The position numbers and the translations under genes were made by a program. From Enhydrobacter aerosaccus (GTDB taxonomy: Bacteria; Pseudomonadota; Alphaproteobacteria; Reyranellales; Reyranellaceae), in contig NZ_FUWJ01000002.1 in NCBI RefSeq assembly GCF_900167455.1, forward strand, positions 299,584 through 363,583: a stretch of 64,000 nucleotides of DNA. Direction: 5' to 3'. Below are positions 1-8,421 of the stretch, piece after piece. Positions within the stretch are counted from its first letter, which is position 1. Each line of letters begins with the position of its first letter. Below the pieces are notes generated by a model that did not search any database, had not been told where the DNA came from, and saw only the letters and a list, made by a program, of their open reading frames with translations.

Positions 1-279
1 GTGCCAGTGCACGATGCGCAGATACTCCTCGCCCTCGACGGCGTAGCGCTCGATGCAGCCTTCGCCCTCCAGCTCGGTCAACCAGGCAACCAGGAGCGGC
101 TGCACACCGAAGTCCGTCGGATAGAGGATCTGCGCTAGATCCTCTATCTCGGCGTAGCAGCGCCCCTCGTCGTCGACGACCGTCCACAGAAGCACGAACA
201 GCAATCGTGCGTCGCGACTGACGCGCCCCATGCTGGGTGAGCGGGCGAAATGCGGCTGGATGGTGCGAATACGGGACAT
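1..279 (-). CDS. Phage-type replication/HTH protein, N-terminal part (cut by left edge)
   Basis: The reading frame is open for 93 codons from an ATG at 277-279 to base 1, so only the N-terminus is present. It begins MSRIRTIQPHFARSPSMG and continues with SRDARLLFVLLWTVVDDEGR, which is the pattern of the N-terminal domain of phage replication or primosome-like HTH proteins: a short basic RIRTIxP start, then a helix in which the LLF-x-LWxxxDDEGR segment recurs. The rest (EIEDLAQILYP, then LTELEGEGCIERY) looks like winged-helix DNA-binding material. A sigma-70-like promoter lies 36 nt upstream. The family call rests on motif resemblance; the C-terminal half and any phage neighbours are outside the window. 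Confidence 0.6.
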   Translation of the reverse strand, partial: MSRIRTIQPHFARSPSMGRVSRDARLLFVLLWTVVDDEGRCYAEIEDLAQILYPTDFGVQPLLVAWLTELEGEGCIERYAVEGEEYLRIVHWH

Positions 280-314
280 GGATGGTACCGCCGGGAACAG
301 GATCGGATAACTCC

Positions 315-343
315 ATGATTGCTTTTTTCGCAATTTATGTCAA
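315..343 (-). promoter_or_regulatory. Sigma-70-like promoter for the phage-type gene
   Basis: Read on the minus strand there is a perfect TTGACA (positions 343-338), a 17-nt spacer and AATCAT (320-315), which matches four of six bases of the -10 consensus. It sits 36 nt before the ATG of the phage-type gene. The local sequence is AT-rich compared with its surroundings. This is a pattern match, not a mapped start site. Confidence 0.5.
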
Positions 344-390
344 TGCCGTTACCGCATTTCCAGATGCGACGGGATCCGTACCCGCCCTGC

Positions 391-807
391 CTACAACGCC
401 TTCTCGAAGACGATCTCGCCATCTCCCCGCCGACCGACCTCGATCCAGCCGTCGCGCCGGTAGAAGCGCTCGGCGCGCGTACCAGCTCCTGTGGTCAGGC
501 GCGCCTCTCGATGGCCGGCCTCGCGCAAATCCTCGCAGGCCAGAGGGAGCAAAGCGCGCGCAATGCCGCGCCCTTCGAAGTCGGGATGGACGAACAGGCC
601 GAAGATTGTCCCATCGCGGATGTCGGCGACGGCGAAGCCTTGAACGCACCCCTCTTCTTCCCAGACCCAGAACGCGCCGTTGTCGTAAATCCAGTCCGCG
701 GTATCGGCGACGGCAGCGGCATTCGCCGGCTCCAGCCGGTTCTCGCGAACGGCATTGCGGACTTCGGTAATACGAGCGCGATCGGCGAAGGCAGCCTTGC
801 GAATCAT
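391..807 (-). CDS. GNAT family N-acetyltransferase
   Basis: The 138-residue product has the length and layout of a single GNAT domain. An N-terminal IRKAAFADRARITEVRNAVREN helix is followed by strands, and the acetyl-CoA pyrophosphate loop is visible as LFVHPDFEGRGIARALL (residues 71-87), a variant of the R-x-x-G-x-A motif. The C-terminal AERFYRRDGWIEVGRR (112-127) is the usual motif B region with FYxRxGW. It would transfer an acetyl group to an amine of an unknown small molecule or protein. It is a monocistronic gene convergent on nothing close, and the substrate cannot be read from sequence. Confidence 0.9.
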   Translation of the reverse strand: MIRKAAFADRARITEVRNAVRENRLEPANAAAVADTADWIYDNGAFWVWEEEGCVQGFAVADIRDGTIFGLFVHPDFEGRGIARALLPLACEDLREAGHREARLTTGAGTRAERFYRRDGWIEVGRRGDGEIVFEKAL

Positions 808-966
808 CCTGTCGATCCAGAATCAAACATTCATAAAGCCATGTACCGCTGGTTCTGCTTCAATGCGGTACGTGGTCGGGCTTCTCGCCCGGCGCTTGCT
901 TTCTTACGGCCTCAACCATCAACCGCAGGGCGTCATCTTCTATAGCACACAACTTGGGAGACCGTC

Positions 967-3006
967 GTGAAGTCGCTGGTTATCCTGGCGCTTGTCATCA
1001 GCGGCAGGAGGAGCACTCCGCGCCACTACAGTCATTGCCTTGGACTGTGTGTCGGTCTGGTGATCCTCGCGTCGTTCGCCGCATTTGGGGCGCCAGCATG
1101 GGCGCAACAACAGCTGACGGCCGACACTGCCGCAACCACCCCGGCAGGCGCCAGCTTCACCGCACCGGCCGGCTGGCGCCTCACCGAACACACCTCGCTG
1201 CGAATGCTCGAGCCACCGGAAGGCGACTCCTCTCTCGTCATCGTCGACGTACAGGCAGCCGACGCTACCGCAGCACTGTCAGCCGGCTGGAAGGCTTGGC
1301 ATCCCGACTCCACCCGGCCCCTCAAGATCGCGCTGCCCCAGGCGCCCTACAACGGCTGGGAGGAGCGCCATCTCTATCGCTACGAGACCTCGCCCAACGA
1401 GAAGGCGGTGGCTTATGCTCTGGCCTGGCGCGCCGGCAGCCAATGGACGGTCGTGGTCGTTGAGGCGAGCCAAGCGACCTTCGAGAAACGCCAGGCCCAG
1501 TTCTGGCTCACGGTCGGCAGCCTGCGGCCCAAGGGCTACGCGCGCGAGATGTTCGCCGGCAAGGTGGCGCACAAGCTCGATGCCGAGCATATCGGCGCGC
1601 TCCAGGAATTCGTGCGCACGGCGATGTCCGAGCTCGGCATCCCGGGGGTCGGATTGGCGCTGCTGGACGGCGGCCAACTCGTCTATGCCGGCGGCTTCGG
1701 CGTCAGGGCGCTGGGTCGACCGGATCCGGTCGACGGCGACACGCTGTTCCTCGCCGCTTCCGATACCAAGGCGCTGACCACGCTGCTGCTCGCCACCCTG
1801 GCCGACGATGGCAAGCTGCGCTGGAACCAGCCGGTCACCGAGATCTATCCCGACTTCCGGCTCGGCGACGCCGCGACCACGCGCCAAGTGCGGGTGCGCC
1901 ATCTGGTATGCGCCTGCACCGGCCTGCCGCGCCAGGATCTCGAGTGGCTGTTCAATTTCGCTGATGCGACGCCGGCCTCGTCGCTGGCGGTGCTTGCGAC
2001 CATGCAGCCGACCAGCGGCTTCGGCGAGGTGTTCCAGTACAGCAACCCGATGGCGGCCGCCGCCGGATTCATCGGTGGCGCGCTGGTCACCCCCGGCCAG
2101 GAGTTGGGTGCTGCCTATGATTCAGCGATGCGGCAGCGGATCTTCGATCCGTTGGGCATGACGCGCACGACCTTCGACTTCGCACGCGCGCTCGCCGACA
2201 ACCACGCCAGCCCGCACGACGACGATCTCGACGGCAAGCCGACCGTGGCGCGCATGGACATGAATTATTCGATCGTGCCGATGCGGCCTGCCGGCGGCAT
2301 GTGGACCAGCGCGCGCGATCTGGCGCGCTACCTCGCGCTCGAGCTGGCCGACGGCACGCTGCCCGACGGGCGCCGCCTGGTCTCGGCCACGAACTTGCGC
2401 GAGCGCCGCAAGCCGCAAATCCAGACGGGCGAGGATGCCAGCTACGGCATGGGGCTGGCGGTCGACACGCGCTATGGCATTCCGGTGATCAGTCACGGCG
2501 GCAGCATGTTCGGCTACAAGAGCGAGATGGTGTTCCTGCCCGAGCACGGCGTCGGCGCGGTGGTACTGACCAACGCGGACTCCGGTGGCTGGCTCACCGG
2601 CCTGTTCACGCGTCGGCTGCTCGAAGTGCTGTTCGACGGCAGGCTAGAGGCGGCCGAGCAGTTGAAGGTCGGCGCCGCACAACGCAAGGCCGATCGCGCC
2701 AAATGGCGCGAGCGTCTCGTGATACCGCCCGCTGCGAACGACGTCTCGAAGCTCGCGGCCGCGTACCAGAACGAGGCGCTCGGGCGGTTCCGGGTGCGCA
2801 CCCAGGACGGCGCGACGGCATTCGACTTCGGGCCGTGGCGCAGCGCCATGGCCTCGCGCCATAACGACGACGGCACGACGTCCTTCATCTCGATCGATCC
2901 GACGGTCGACGGCTTCAATTTCGTGGTCGGCGCCAAGGACGGCAAGCGTGCGCTGACGGTGCGGGACGGCCAGCACGAGTACGTATTCGTCGAAGCGGTG
3001 CCGTAG
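967..3006 (+). CDS. Secreted serine hydrolase, beta-lactamase class C / esterase fold
   Basis: The 679-residue protein carries the three signatures of the serine beta-lactamase/D-Ala carboxypeptidase fold: S265-D-T-K268 (SxxK nucleophile), Y358-S-N360 (YxN) and H510-G-G512 (KTG equivalent). A hydrophobic stretch ending APAWAQQ near residues 26-49 looks like a signal peptide. The ATG at 967 gives an unusually long polar lead before it, so the real start may be a later GTG (for example 1060). About 190 residues precede the catalytic domain and about 120 follow it, making this longer than typical class C enzymes. Family members are mostly esterases or peptidases, and substrate is unknown. Confidence 0.85.
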   Translation: MKSLVILALVISGRRSTPRHYSHCLGLCVGLVILASFAAFGAPAWAQQQLTADTAATTPAGASFTAPAGWRLTEHTSLRMLEPPEGDSSLVIVDVQAADATAALSAGWKAWHPDSTRPLKIALPQAPYNGWEERHLYRYETSPNEKAVAYALAWRAGSQWTVVVVEASQATFEKRQAQFWLTVGSLRPKGYAREMFAGKVAHKLDAEHIGALQEFVRTAMSELGIPGVGLALLDGGQLVYAGGFGVRALGRPDPVDGDTLFLAASDTKALTTLLLATLADDGKLRWNQPVTEIYPDFRLGDAATTRQVRVRHLVCACTGLPRQDLEWLFNFADATPASSLAVLATMQPTSGFGEVFQYSNPMAAAAGFIGGALVTPGQELGAAYDSAMRQRIFDPLGMTRTTFDFARALADNHASPHDDDLDGKPTVARMDMNYSIVPMRPAGGMWTSARDLARYLALELADGTLPDGRRLVSATNLRERRKPQIQTGEDASYGMGLAVDTRYGIPVISHGGSMFGYKSEMVFLPEHGVGAVVLTNADSGGWLTGLFTRRLLEVLFDGRLEAAEQLKVGAAQRKADRAKWRERLVIPPAANDVSKLAAAYQNEALGRFRVRTQDGATAFDFGPWRSAMASRHNDDGTTSFISIDPTVDGFNFVVGAKDGKRALTVRDGQHEYVFVEAVP

Positions 3007-3259
3007 CAGGTGTGCGAGGCGCTATCTCGACGAGATGCCGCTACAGGCATTTAGCGAGGTCATCGAACAGGAAGCAGACACAGCGGTGCAGGACTTCGCG
3101 GATTCTGACCTGCCGCGAGGTGGGGCGCGCCTTCACACCGATTGAAACTTCACTGTAAGGGCCTTGATCAATCCGTTTGGGCGTCTTTCCGACGTAACCG
3201 CTCTCGTTCAAAGTGGCGCCCGCGCTGTCGGGGGACGCGCTTCGGGGCGAGGGACAAAC

Positions 3260-3589
3260 ATGGGGAGACTCTTGCGGGAGAATCCTGAAAAGACGATTCG
3301 TGGCCTGCTGATCGAGTTCGAACGCGACCGCCGCGAGCCGGACCGGTGGGAGAGCTACTGCCTGATCTGCGCCCTCGGCTACATGGTCGGCGGCGACGAC
3401 GAGGCCGCCGTCCAGCAAGTGGCTTTGGCGCGACTCCCGCATGAGCTGCGCCCACCCGCGCGCTTCAAGCTGATCCCGGCGACGCACAGGGCGCTGAGCA
3501 CGAGCGACTTCTGCATCGCTCTCGACGAACTCACGCAGGACGATGCTCCACGACGCCGACGAGCTCGGCGTACCTCGCCCCGTCACTAA
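3260..3589 (+). CDS. Hypothetical protein
   Basis: The 109-residue product starts at an ATG preceded by GAGGGA. It begins MGRLLRENPEKTIRGLLIEFERDR and contains a helical YCLICALGYMVGGDDEAAVQQVALARL region, then a basic, probably disordered tail RRRRARRTSPRH. I do not recognise the family. A longer frame upstream (from 3164) lacks a ribosome site and looks less natural. A 181-codon frame on the opposite strand (3041-3586) is arginine- and serine-rich and is judged a shadow. Confidence 0.45.
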   Translation: MGRLLRENPEKTIRGLLIEFERDRREPDRWESYCLICALGYMVGGDDEAAVQQVALARLPHELRPPARFKLIPATHRALSTSDFCIALDELTQDDAPRRRRARRTSPRH

Positions 3590-3625
3590 GATTCTGTCAG
3601 GCCAGCGCGCCAGGCGCGAAGGCCA

Positions 3626-4084
3626 TCACGACGTCCTTTTGGCGGGCGCACGCCAGGCCTGAAGCAGAAGACGGCGCTTGCTATGCGGTGTGAGCGACAG
3701 TTCCTCCGCGAAGCCCGGCTCCCAGGCCATCGCGCGGATCAGACCCAGCATCACCGGAACCTGAAGGGCCGCCGCGAACAGGCCGCAGACTGCGGCGACG
3801 AAGCAGACGAAGCCGTCCGAATCGAGCTTCAGCAGCTCCATCGAATCGGCCGCGATCGCGGCACCGCTGCAGACGATCGCGAACAGCAGCGAGCGGATCA
3901 GGGCCATCGAGAGCTCGAGTCGAAGCGTCTCCGGCCGCACCCGCGACCTGCCGAGCGCGAACACGAACATCGTCGCAGCCGCAATCCACGTGGCGAAGCG
4001 GGCAGCGGCATAACCCGCGGCAAAGCCCATCACCACGCCAACGAGCGATGGGAGAAGAGGGAAGCCGGTGACCATTGTGGACAA
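3626..4084 (-). CDS. Predicted inner-membrane protein, four transmembrane segments
   Basis: The 152-residue product has four clear hydrophobic segments, at about residues 9-29, 31-46, 60-82 and 92-116. They are glycine- and alanine-rich, and each of the central loops carries arginines (GRSRVRPETLR). The C-terminal tail is basic (HSKRRLLLQAWRAPAKR), which points to a cytoplasmic C-terminus. No catalytic motif is visible and I do not recognise the family. It stands alone; the next gene on the same strand starts more than 650 bases upstream. Confidence 0.6.
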   Translation of the reverse strand: MSTMVTGFPLLPSLVGVVMGFAAGYAAARFATWIAAATMFVFALGRSRVRPETLRLELSMALIRSLLFAIVCSGAAIAADSMELLKLDSDGFVCFVAAVCGLFAAALQVPVMLGLIRAMAWEPGFAEELSLTPHSKRRLLLQAWRAPAKRTS

Positions 4085-4352
4085 GGAACCTCTGAGTCGT
4101 CTCTACCAGAGCAGGCTTACGGCACCATGAGCCGCGCGGATGAGCCTCGTCGTCGAGCGCGCATCCGCAGCGACATCCCTCTGTCGCTAACCTTTCCGAA
4201 TCGAAATTTCCAGAGTTCTGGCTGCAGATTCTATGCGGAGCCGCGCTCCGAAGCCGACGACCGCACCAATTTCATTGCCAGAACGAAGACGATCTCGATC
4301 TGTGTATCGCACCTGCAGCAGTGCGCTGCCGCGACAGCGTACCCCTTACTCA

Positions 4353-4742
4353 TTACGAGGTCAGATACAGCCAAAGCTCCACCTTCTCCGCCGGCGTCGT
4401 CTTGTCGAAAGGAGAGGACAGGAAGAGCATGATCTCCGGCCCGACCACATCGAACGTGTGCACGTTGCGGTCCGGCGCCCACTGATAGACGGCGCTCAAG
4501 GTGTTGGGCTGGATCTTGCCCATGTAGAGGAAAACGGTGTGGGCCTTGGTCGGACCAACCAGCACGTTCACGCGCCGGTATTTCGTGACATTCAGATAAG
4601 TCTCGCCGTTGGCGCCGAGCGGCACCTCGTATCCGCCAGGATAAAGGCTCGGCCAGTCGATCGTCAGCAGTGGCGAGGACCGATCGACGAACAGTGTCTT
4701 GGGAATCTCGATCTCGGACTGTGGACGCAGGATCGTTGCCAT
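4353..4742 (-). CDS. Hypothetical beta-rich protein
   Basis: The 129-residue product has no signal peptide and no transmembrane segment. The alternation of hydrophobic and polar residues (ETYLNVTKYRRVNVLVG, HTFDVVGPEIMLFLSS, EKVELWLYLTS) suggests a small beta-sandwich. Its regular codon use and well-ordered hydrophobic pattern support a real gene, but I do not recognise the family. The about 270 bases between its stop and the previous gene hold only a weak open frame on the other strand (see rejected items). Confidence 0.6.
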   Translation of the reverse strand: MATILRPQSEIEIPKTLFVDRSSPLLTIDWPSLYPGGYEVPLGANGETYLNVTKYRRVNVLVGPTKAHTVFLYMGKIQPNTLSAVYQWAPDRNVHTFDVVGPEIMLFLSSPFDKTTPAEKVELWLYLTS

Positions 4743-4958
4743 GAAACGTCTCCTCGGTGTCGTTGTTCGGAGCCGTCGACGCGTGTCACGGAACGCACTG
4801 ACGCGCCGTATCAGCCGCCGGACTATCCGCTGCGCCCACCAACTTGGCCTTGAGATGAATCAACGGTGCGACTGCACCGCACGCCATGGCCACGGGAGGC
4901 AATCGCCCATGACAACGATTGCCTGGCGTCGGCGATCGCCCTCGCGAGGGCGAAGGCT

Positions 4959-5399
4959 CTACGTCTTTGCCTTTGCCGACTTCCCCTTCTTCTTCTCGGT
5001 CAGCTCGCCGTACCTCATGCCTTCGAGCTTGATGCCGTCGGGATCGAGGAAGAAGACCGCGTAATAATCCTCGTAATATTCGTCGGCGGGATCGACGATC
5101 GTCACGCCTTCCTTCTCCAGCCAGGCCTGCAAGGCATCGACGTCGCGTCGATTGCGCAGCTGGAAGGCGTAGTGATGCAGACCGACATCACCGATCTTGT
5201 AGGCCTTGCGGCCCTCGGCCTCGGCGATCCAGTAGCGGGTATGGCCGTTGGTCCAGCCGATCGTGCCAGGATACTCGTCGGAGATCTCGAAGCCGAGGAA
5301 TGTGAAAAGCTTGCCGTAGAACGCCTTGGATTTTTGGTAGTCGCTGACCCTGATGGAGATGTGGTCAATGCCGACAACGCGGCATTCGGTCTTTGGCAT
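4959..5399 (-). CDS. VOC family protein (glyoxalase/bleomycin-resistance/dioxygenase fold)
   Basis: The 146-residue product starts MPKTECRVVGIDHISIRVSD at an ATG preceded by a strong GAGGAGG ribosome site; the in-frame upstream ATG at 5459 is not needed. It shows the paired beta-alpha-beta modules of the vicinal oxygen chelate fold: H13 in IDHISIRV, FYGKLFTFLGFE, then HHYAFQLRNRRDVDALQAWLEKEG and the closing FFLDPDGIKLEGMRYGE with the metal-ligand glutamate pattern DPDGxxLE. The lysine-rich tail KKKGKSAKAK is unstructured. Substrate unknown. It is divergent from the LLM oxidoreductase gene, which begins 60 bases upstream. Confidence 0.85.
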   Translation of the reverse strand: MPKTECRVVGIDHISIRVSDYQKSKAFYGKLFTFLGFEISDEYPGTIGWTNGHTRYWIAEAEGRKAYKIGDVGLHHYAFQLRNRRDVDALQAWLEKEGVTIVDPADEYYEDYYAVFFLDPDGIKLEGMRYGELTEKKKGKSAKAKT

Positions 5400-5458
5400 G
5401 ACAGCCTCCTCTTCCTGACAGGTGGACAACCGGGCAAGACCTCTTAAGTTGCCTCGCA

Positions 5459-6472
5459 ATGCGTCTTTCCATTCTCGACCAGTCGATTGCCGTCGCGGGA
5501 CGTCCCCACGCCGAATCGATCCGCAACACCGTGGCGCTTGCCCGGCATTGCGAAAGCCTGGGCTACGACCGCTTCTGGGTGTCGGAGCACCATAACCATC
5601 CCACCATCGTCGGCAGCGCGCCAGAGATCGTGATGGCGGCGATCGCCGCCACGACCGAGCGAATCCGCATCGGCAGTGCCGGCATCATGCTGCCGCACTA
5701 CTCGCCGTTCAAAGTCGCCGAAGTGTTCCGCGTCCTCGACGCCCTCGCCCCCGGCCGCATCGATATGGGTCTGGGTCGTGCGCCCGGATCGGACGGCCGC
5801 ACCGCCTTCGCGCTCAATCCTGCAGCCAACGAGCGTCCCGAGCATTTCCCGGCCGATGTTCGCGACCTAATGGCCTGGGTGCGCAATGAGCCGCTGGTCC
5901 AGGGGCATCCGTTCGCCGCGGTGAAGGCCTATCCGCAAGGCCCGACGGCGCCGGAGACCTGGATTCTGGGAAGTTCCGATTATGGCGCGCAGGTCGCGGC
6001 CCTGTTCGGCCTGCCTTACTGCTTCGCCTGGTTCTTCAGCGACGGCGCCGGCGGAGAGCGCGCCATCGAACTCTACAAGAAGAACTATCGGCCAAGCGCG
6101 CAGCATCCCGAGCCGCATGCCGCCCTGTGCGTCTGGGCGTTGGCGGCGCCCAGCATGGAAGAGGCGCAGTACCATCTGACATCGCGCGCCCTCTCGCGCA
6201 TCAACCGCGACAAGGGTCTGCTGGGTCCTCTGGAGGCGCCCGACGTCGCGGCCAAGGCGGTGCTGGGTCCTCACGAGAAAGCGAAGATGGAGCAATTGCG
6301 CCGCGATGCCTTCGTCGGCACCGGTCCCGAGGTGGCGGCTCGTATCGAAGAGTTGAAGACTCGGGTCGGAGTCGACGAGATGGTCGTCGTCACCTGGACT
6401 CACGACGAAGCGGTACGGCAACAGAGCTACAGCCTGCTAGCAAAGGCCTGCGGTTTCGCACCGGTCACTTAA
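5459..6472 (+). CDS. LLM class flavin-dependent oxidoreductase, MsnO8/YhbW-like
   Basis: The 337-residue product belongs to the bacterial-luciferase-like TIM-barrel flavoenzymes. Diagnostic stretches are LARHCESLGYDRFWVSEHHNHP with the SEHH flavin/substrate loop, IRIGSAGIMLPHYSPFKVAE, and APGRIDMGLGRAPGSDGRT. These match the MsnO8-type subgroup, which acts as single-component FMN-linked monooxygenases or reductases of unassigned substrates. The gene is divergent from the glyoxalase-fold gene and is followed after 79 bases by the FecR-domain gene. Cofactor is expected to be FMN or F420; the sequence does not settle which. Confidence 0.9.
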   Translation: MRLSILDQSIAVAGRPHAESIRNTVALARHCESLGYDRFWVSEHHNHPTIVGSAPEIVMAAIAATTERIRIGSAGIMLPHYSPFKVAEVFRVLDALAPGRIDMGLGRAPGSDGRTAFALNPAANERPEHFPADVRDLMAWVRNEPLVQGHPFAAVKAYPQGPTAPETWILGSSDYGAQVAALFGLPYCFAWFFSDGAGGERAIELYKKNYRPSAQHPEPHAALCVWALAAPSMEEAQYHLTSRALSRINRDKGLLGPLEAPDVAAKAVLGPHEKAKMEQLRRDAFVGTGPEVAARIEELKTRVGVDEMVVVTWTHDEAVRQQSYSLLAKACGFAPVT

Positions 6473-6551
6473 CCGGTAGGCCAAAAGGAACTCCTCGGTC
6501 GCCGCCGCGTTGCCGCAATCGGCTCCATATAGCGATCGAGGAGGTCTGACG

Positions 6552-8399
6552 ATGAAGACTTACCGTCGCGTCTGTGCCCTCGTTTCGCTGTGGCTGGTCG
6601 CAAGCATCGCCACGGCTCACGCACAATCCGATCCACCCGCCAATCCGCCAGCCGATCCGCCGGCCCGCGTGGGACGCCTGGCCTTCCTGCAGGGCGTCGT
6701 TTCGTTCCACGATGCCCAGCAGGACGCCTGGTCGCCGGCCGCCCGCAACATGCCGCTCACGACCGGCGATTCGCTGTGGACCGAACCGGACGGCCACGAC
6801 GAGATCACCGTTGCAGGCCTGCGGGCGCGCATGGATGGCGATACGCAGCTCGACATGCTGGCGCTGGACGATAGCCAGACCCGCCTGCAGCTCGATCGAG
6901 GGCGGCTCGATATCCGGACCTTCGCCTTCGACAGGAACACGCCCTATCGGATCGTGACGCCGCGCGGCACCGTCAGCCTGCTCGATCAGGGCGACTACTA
7001 TCTCCATGCCGGCTCGACCGACGATCCGACGGTGCTGGGCGTCCGCGCCGGCACCGCCGAGATCGAGACTCCCGACGGCCAGCGCCTCACGGTACCGGCC
7101 GGCCAGGAAGGCATCGTGAGCGGCGCCGGCGGGGCGCTGCAGCTCCGCCTGGTACAGACGGCGCCGCCGCCGATGCCAGCCTATTGGGCCGACCGCGATC
7201 GAGCCGTCAGTTACCAGCCGCCGCCTTACATGCCGGCCGATGTCACCGGCTATGAGGATCTGGCCGTCTACGGTACGTGGAGGGTCGATCCCGACTACGG
7301 CGAGGTCTGGTATCCGAATGCGATGCCGGCCGACTGGCAACCCTACAGCACCGGCTATTGGCGCTTCATCGTGCCCTGGGGCTGGACCTGGATGGATGCG
7401 CACCCGTGGGGCTTCGCGCCCTATCATTACGGCCGCTGGGCGCATCGCGGCGACCGATGGTGCTGGATACCGCCCTATCGACGCGAACGACCGGTCTATG
7501 CGCCCGCACTGGTTGCCTTCGTGGGCGGCGCCGAACTCGGTGCGGCGCTCGGCGGCCATGTGCACGCGCCGGTCGGCTGGTTCCCGCTGGGGCCGCACGA
7601 GCCCTACGTTCCTCCCTACACGGCCGATCGTGGCTACTATCGTCGCATCAACGCGTCGGCCGGCGTCGAGCAGGCGGTGCTGGACGAGCATTGGCGACAC
7701 GCCCGGGAGCACGAGGCGCTGCACGACGAGCGGTCGGTGAACCGTGCCTTCGCCACGGTCGTGCCGGGCGCTGCGTTCGTCCGCTCGCAGCCGGTGTCCC
7801 AGTCGGCATTGACGATCGCTCCGAACAAGCTGGCCGCACTCCCGGTCGCACCCGTCGCGGCGCCGCCCGCGCCATCTCACGCCGTCGCGACGACCGGAGC
7901 GGCAGCCAGGCCGGACTCTCCACCGCCGATCACTCTGCCGACAGCGCGGACACCGCTTTCGGGCATGGAGACGTTGGGCCGCCCCACGGCAGTCGAACAT
8001 CCTTCCGCGCCGGGTCCAAGGATCGTCGGCACGCAGGCGCCACCAACCGGCGGCAAGTCAGCGCTTCCGCCACTCGCACCGCATGTCGCGCCCGCACCCG
8101 CCTCTCCGGATATCCTGCGGCCCAGCGACACGCACGCGCCGGCTCCCATCCAAGCGATACCGCATGCGGGCGAAACACCGCGGATCGTGACGGTGCCGCA
8201 TCCTGCCGAGCCGCATGCGCCGGCAGCGCAGATCGTTCATCCGCTGCCGTCGCCGGCGCCGCAGCCTCACATCGCGACGCCGGTACCCGCCCGGCCGCCT
8301 GCGCCGCCGCAGCAAGCCCTGGCCCCTGTCCATCCGACAGCGCCTCCCGCACCGGCCCCGCATCCCGCACTCTCGGGCGAACACGAGGGACGGAAGTAG
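6552..8399 (+). CDS. Secreted FecR-domain protein with aromatic repeat region and Pro-rich tail
   Basis: The 615-residue product starts at an ATG behind GAGGAGG and has a signal peptide cut after AHA (residue 24). Residues about 60-200 form a FecR-like beta domain (TTGDSLWTEPDG, LQLDRGRLDIRTF, YRIVTPRGTVSL, VPAGQEGIV), the fold used by periplasmic anti-sigma proteins. Residues about 230-330 are rich in Trp, Tyr and Pro (YGTWRVDPDYGEVWYP, GWTWMDAHPWGFAPYHYGRW), as in DUF6600-type proteins. The last 180 residues are Pro/Ala/His-rich and probably disordered. No sigma factor or TonB receptor lies nearby, so it is not a standard FecIR system. Role unknown, likely in the periplasm or on the cell surface. 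Confidence 0.85.
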   Translation: MKTYRRVCALVSLWLVASIATAHAQSDPPANPPADPPARVGRLAFLQGVVSFHDAQQDAWSPAARNMPLTTGDSLWTEPDGHDEITVAGLRARMDGDTQLDMLALDDSQTRLQLDRGRLDIRTFAFDRNTPYRIVTPRGTVSLLDQGDYYLHAGSTDDPTVLGVRAGTAEIETPDGQRLTVPAGQEGIVSGAGGALQLRLVQTAPPPMPAYWADRDRAVSYQPPPYMPADVTGYEDLAVYGTWRVDPDYGEVWYPNAMPADWQPYSTGYWRFIVPWGWTWMDAHPWGFAPYHYGRWAHRGDRWCWIPPYRRERPVYAPALVAFVGGAELGAALGGHVHAPVGWFPLGPHEPYVPPYTADRGYYRRINASAGVEQAVLDEHWRHAREHEALHDERSVNRAFATVVPGAAFVRSQPVSQSALTIAPNKLAALPVAPVAAPPAPSHAVATTGAAARPDSPPPITLPTARTPLSGMETLGRPTAVEHPSAPGPRIVGTQAPPTGGKSALPPLAPHVAPAPASPDILRPSDTHAPAPIQAIPHAGETPRIVTVPHPAEPHAPAAQIVHPLPSPAPQPHIATPVPARPPAPPQQALAPVHPTAPPAPAPHPALSGEHEGRK

Positions 8400-8421
8400 T
8401 AGCGCTGATGGCGGCGCGGCC

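Noticed and set aside
3007..3259. Short plus-strand frame after the serine hydrolase gene (from ATG 3032)
   Set aside because: About 36 residues, no ribosome site and no recognisable pattern.
3041..3586. 181-codon minus-strand frame opposite the hypothetical gene at 3260
   Set aside because: Ser/Arg/Pro-rich without hydrophobic pattern; the plus-strand frame has a ribosome site and helical pattern.
4127..4432. Possible PilZ-like start (MSRADEPRRRARIRSDIPLSLTF) on the plus strand
   Set aside because: Only the first 25 residues look natural; the rest overlaps the better gene at 4353-4742 and has no domain pattern. At most a remnant.
6465..8000. 511-codon open frame antisense to the FecR-domain gene
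   Set aside because: Composition is Arg/His/Gly-rich without domains, as expected for a shadow of a high-GC gene; the plus-strand gene has a signal peptide and ribosome site.
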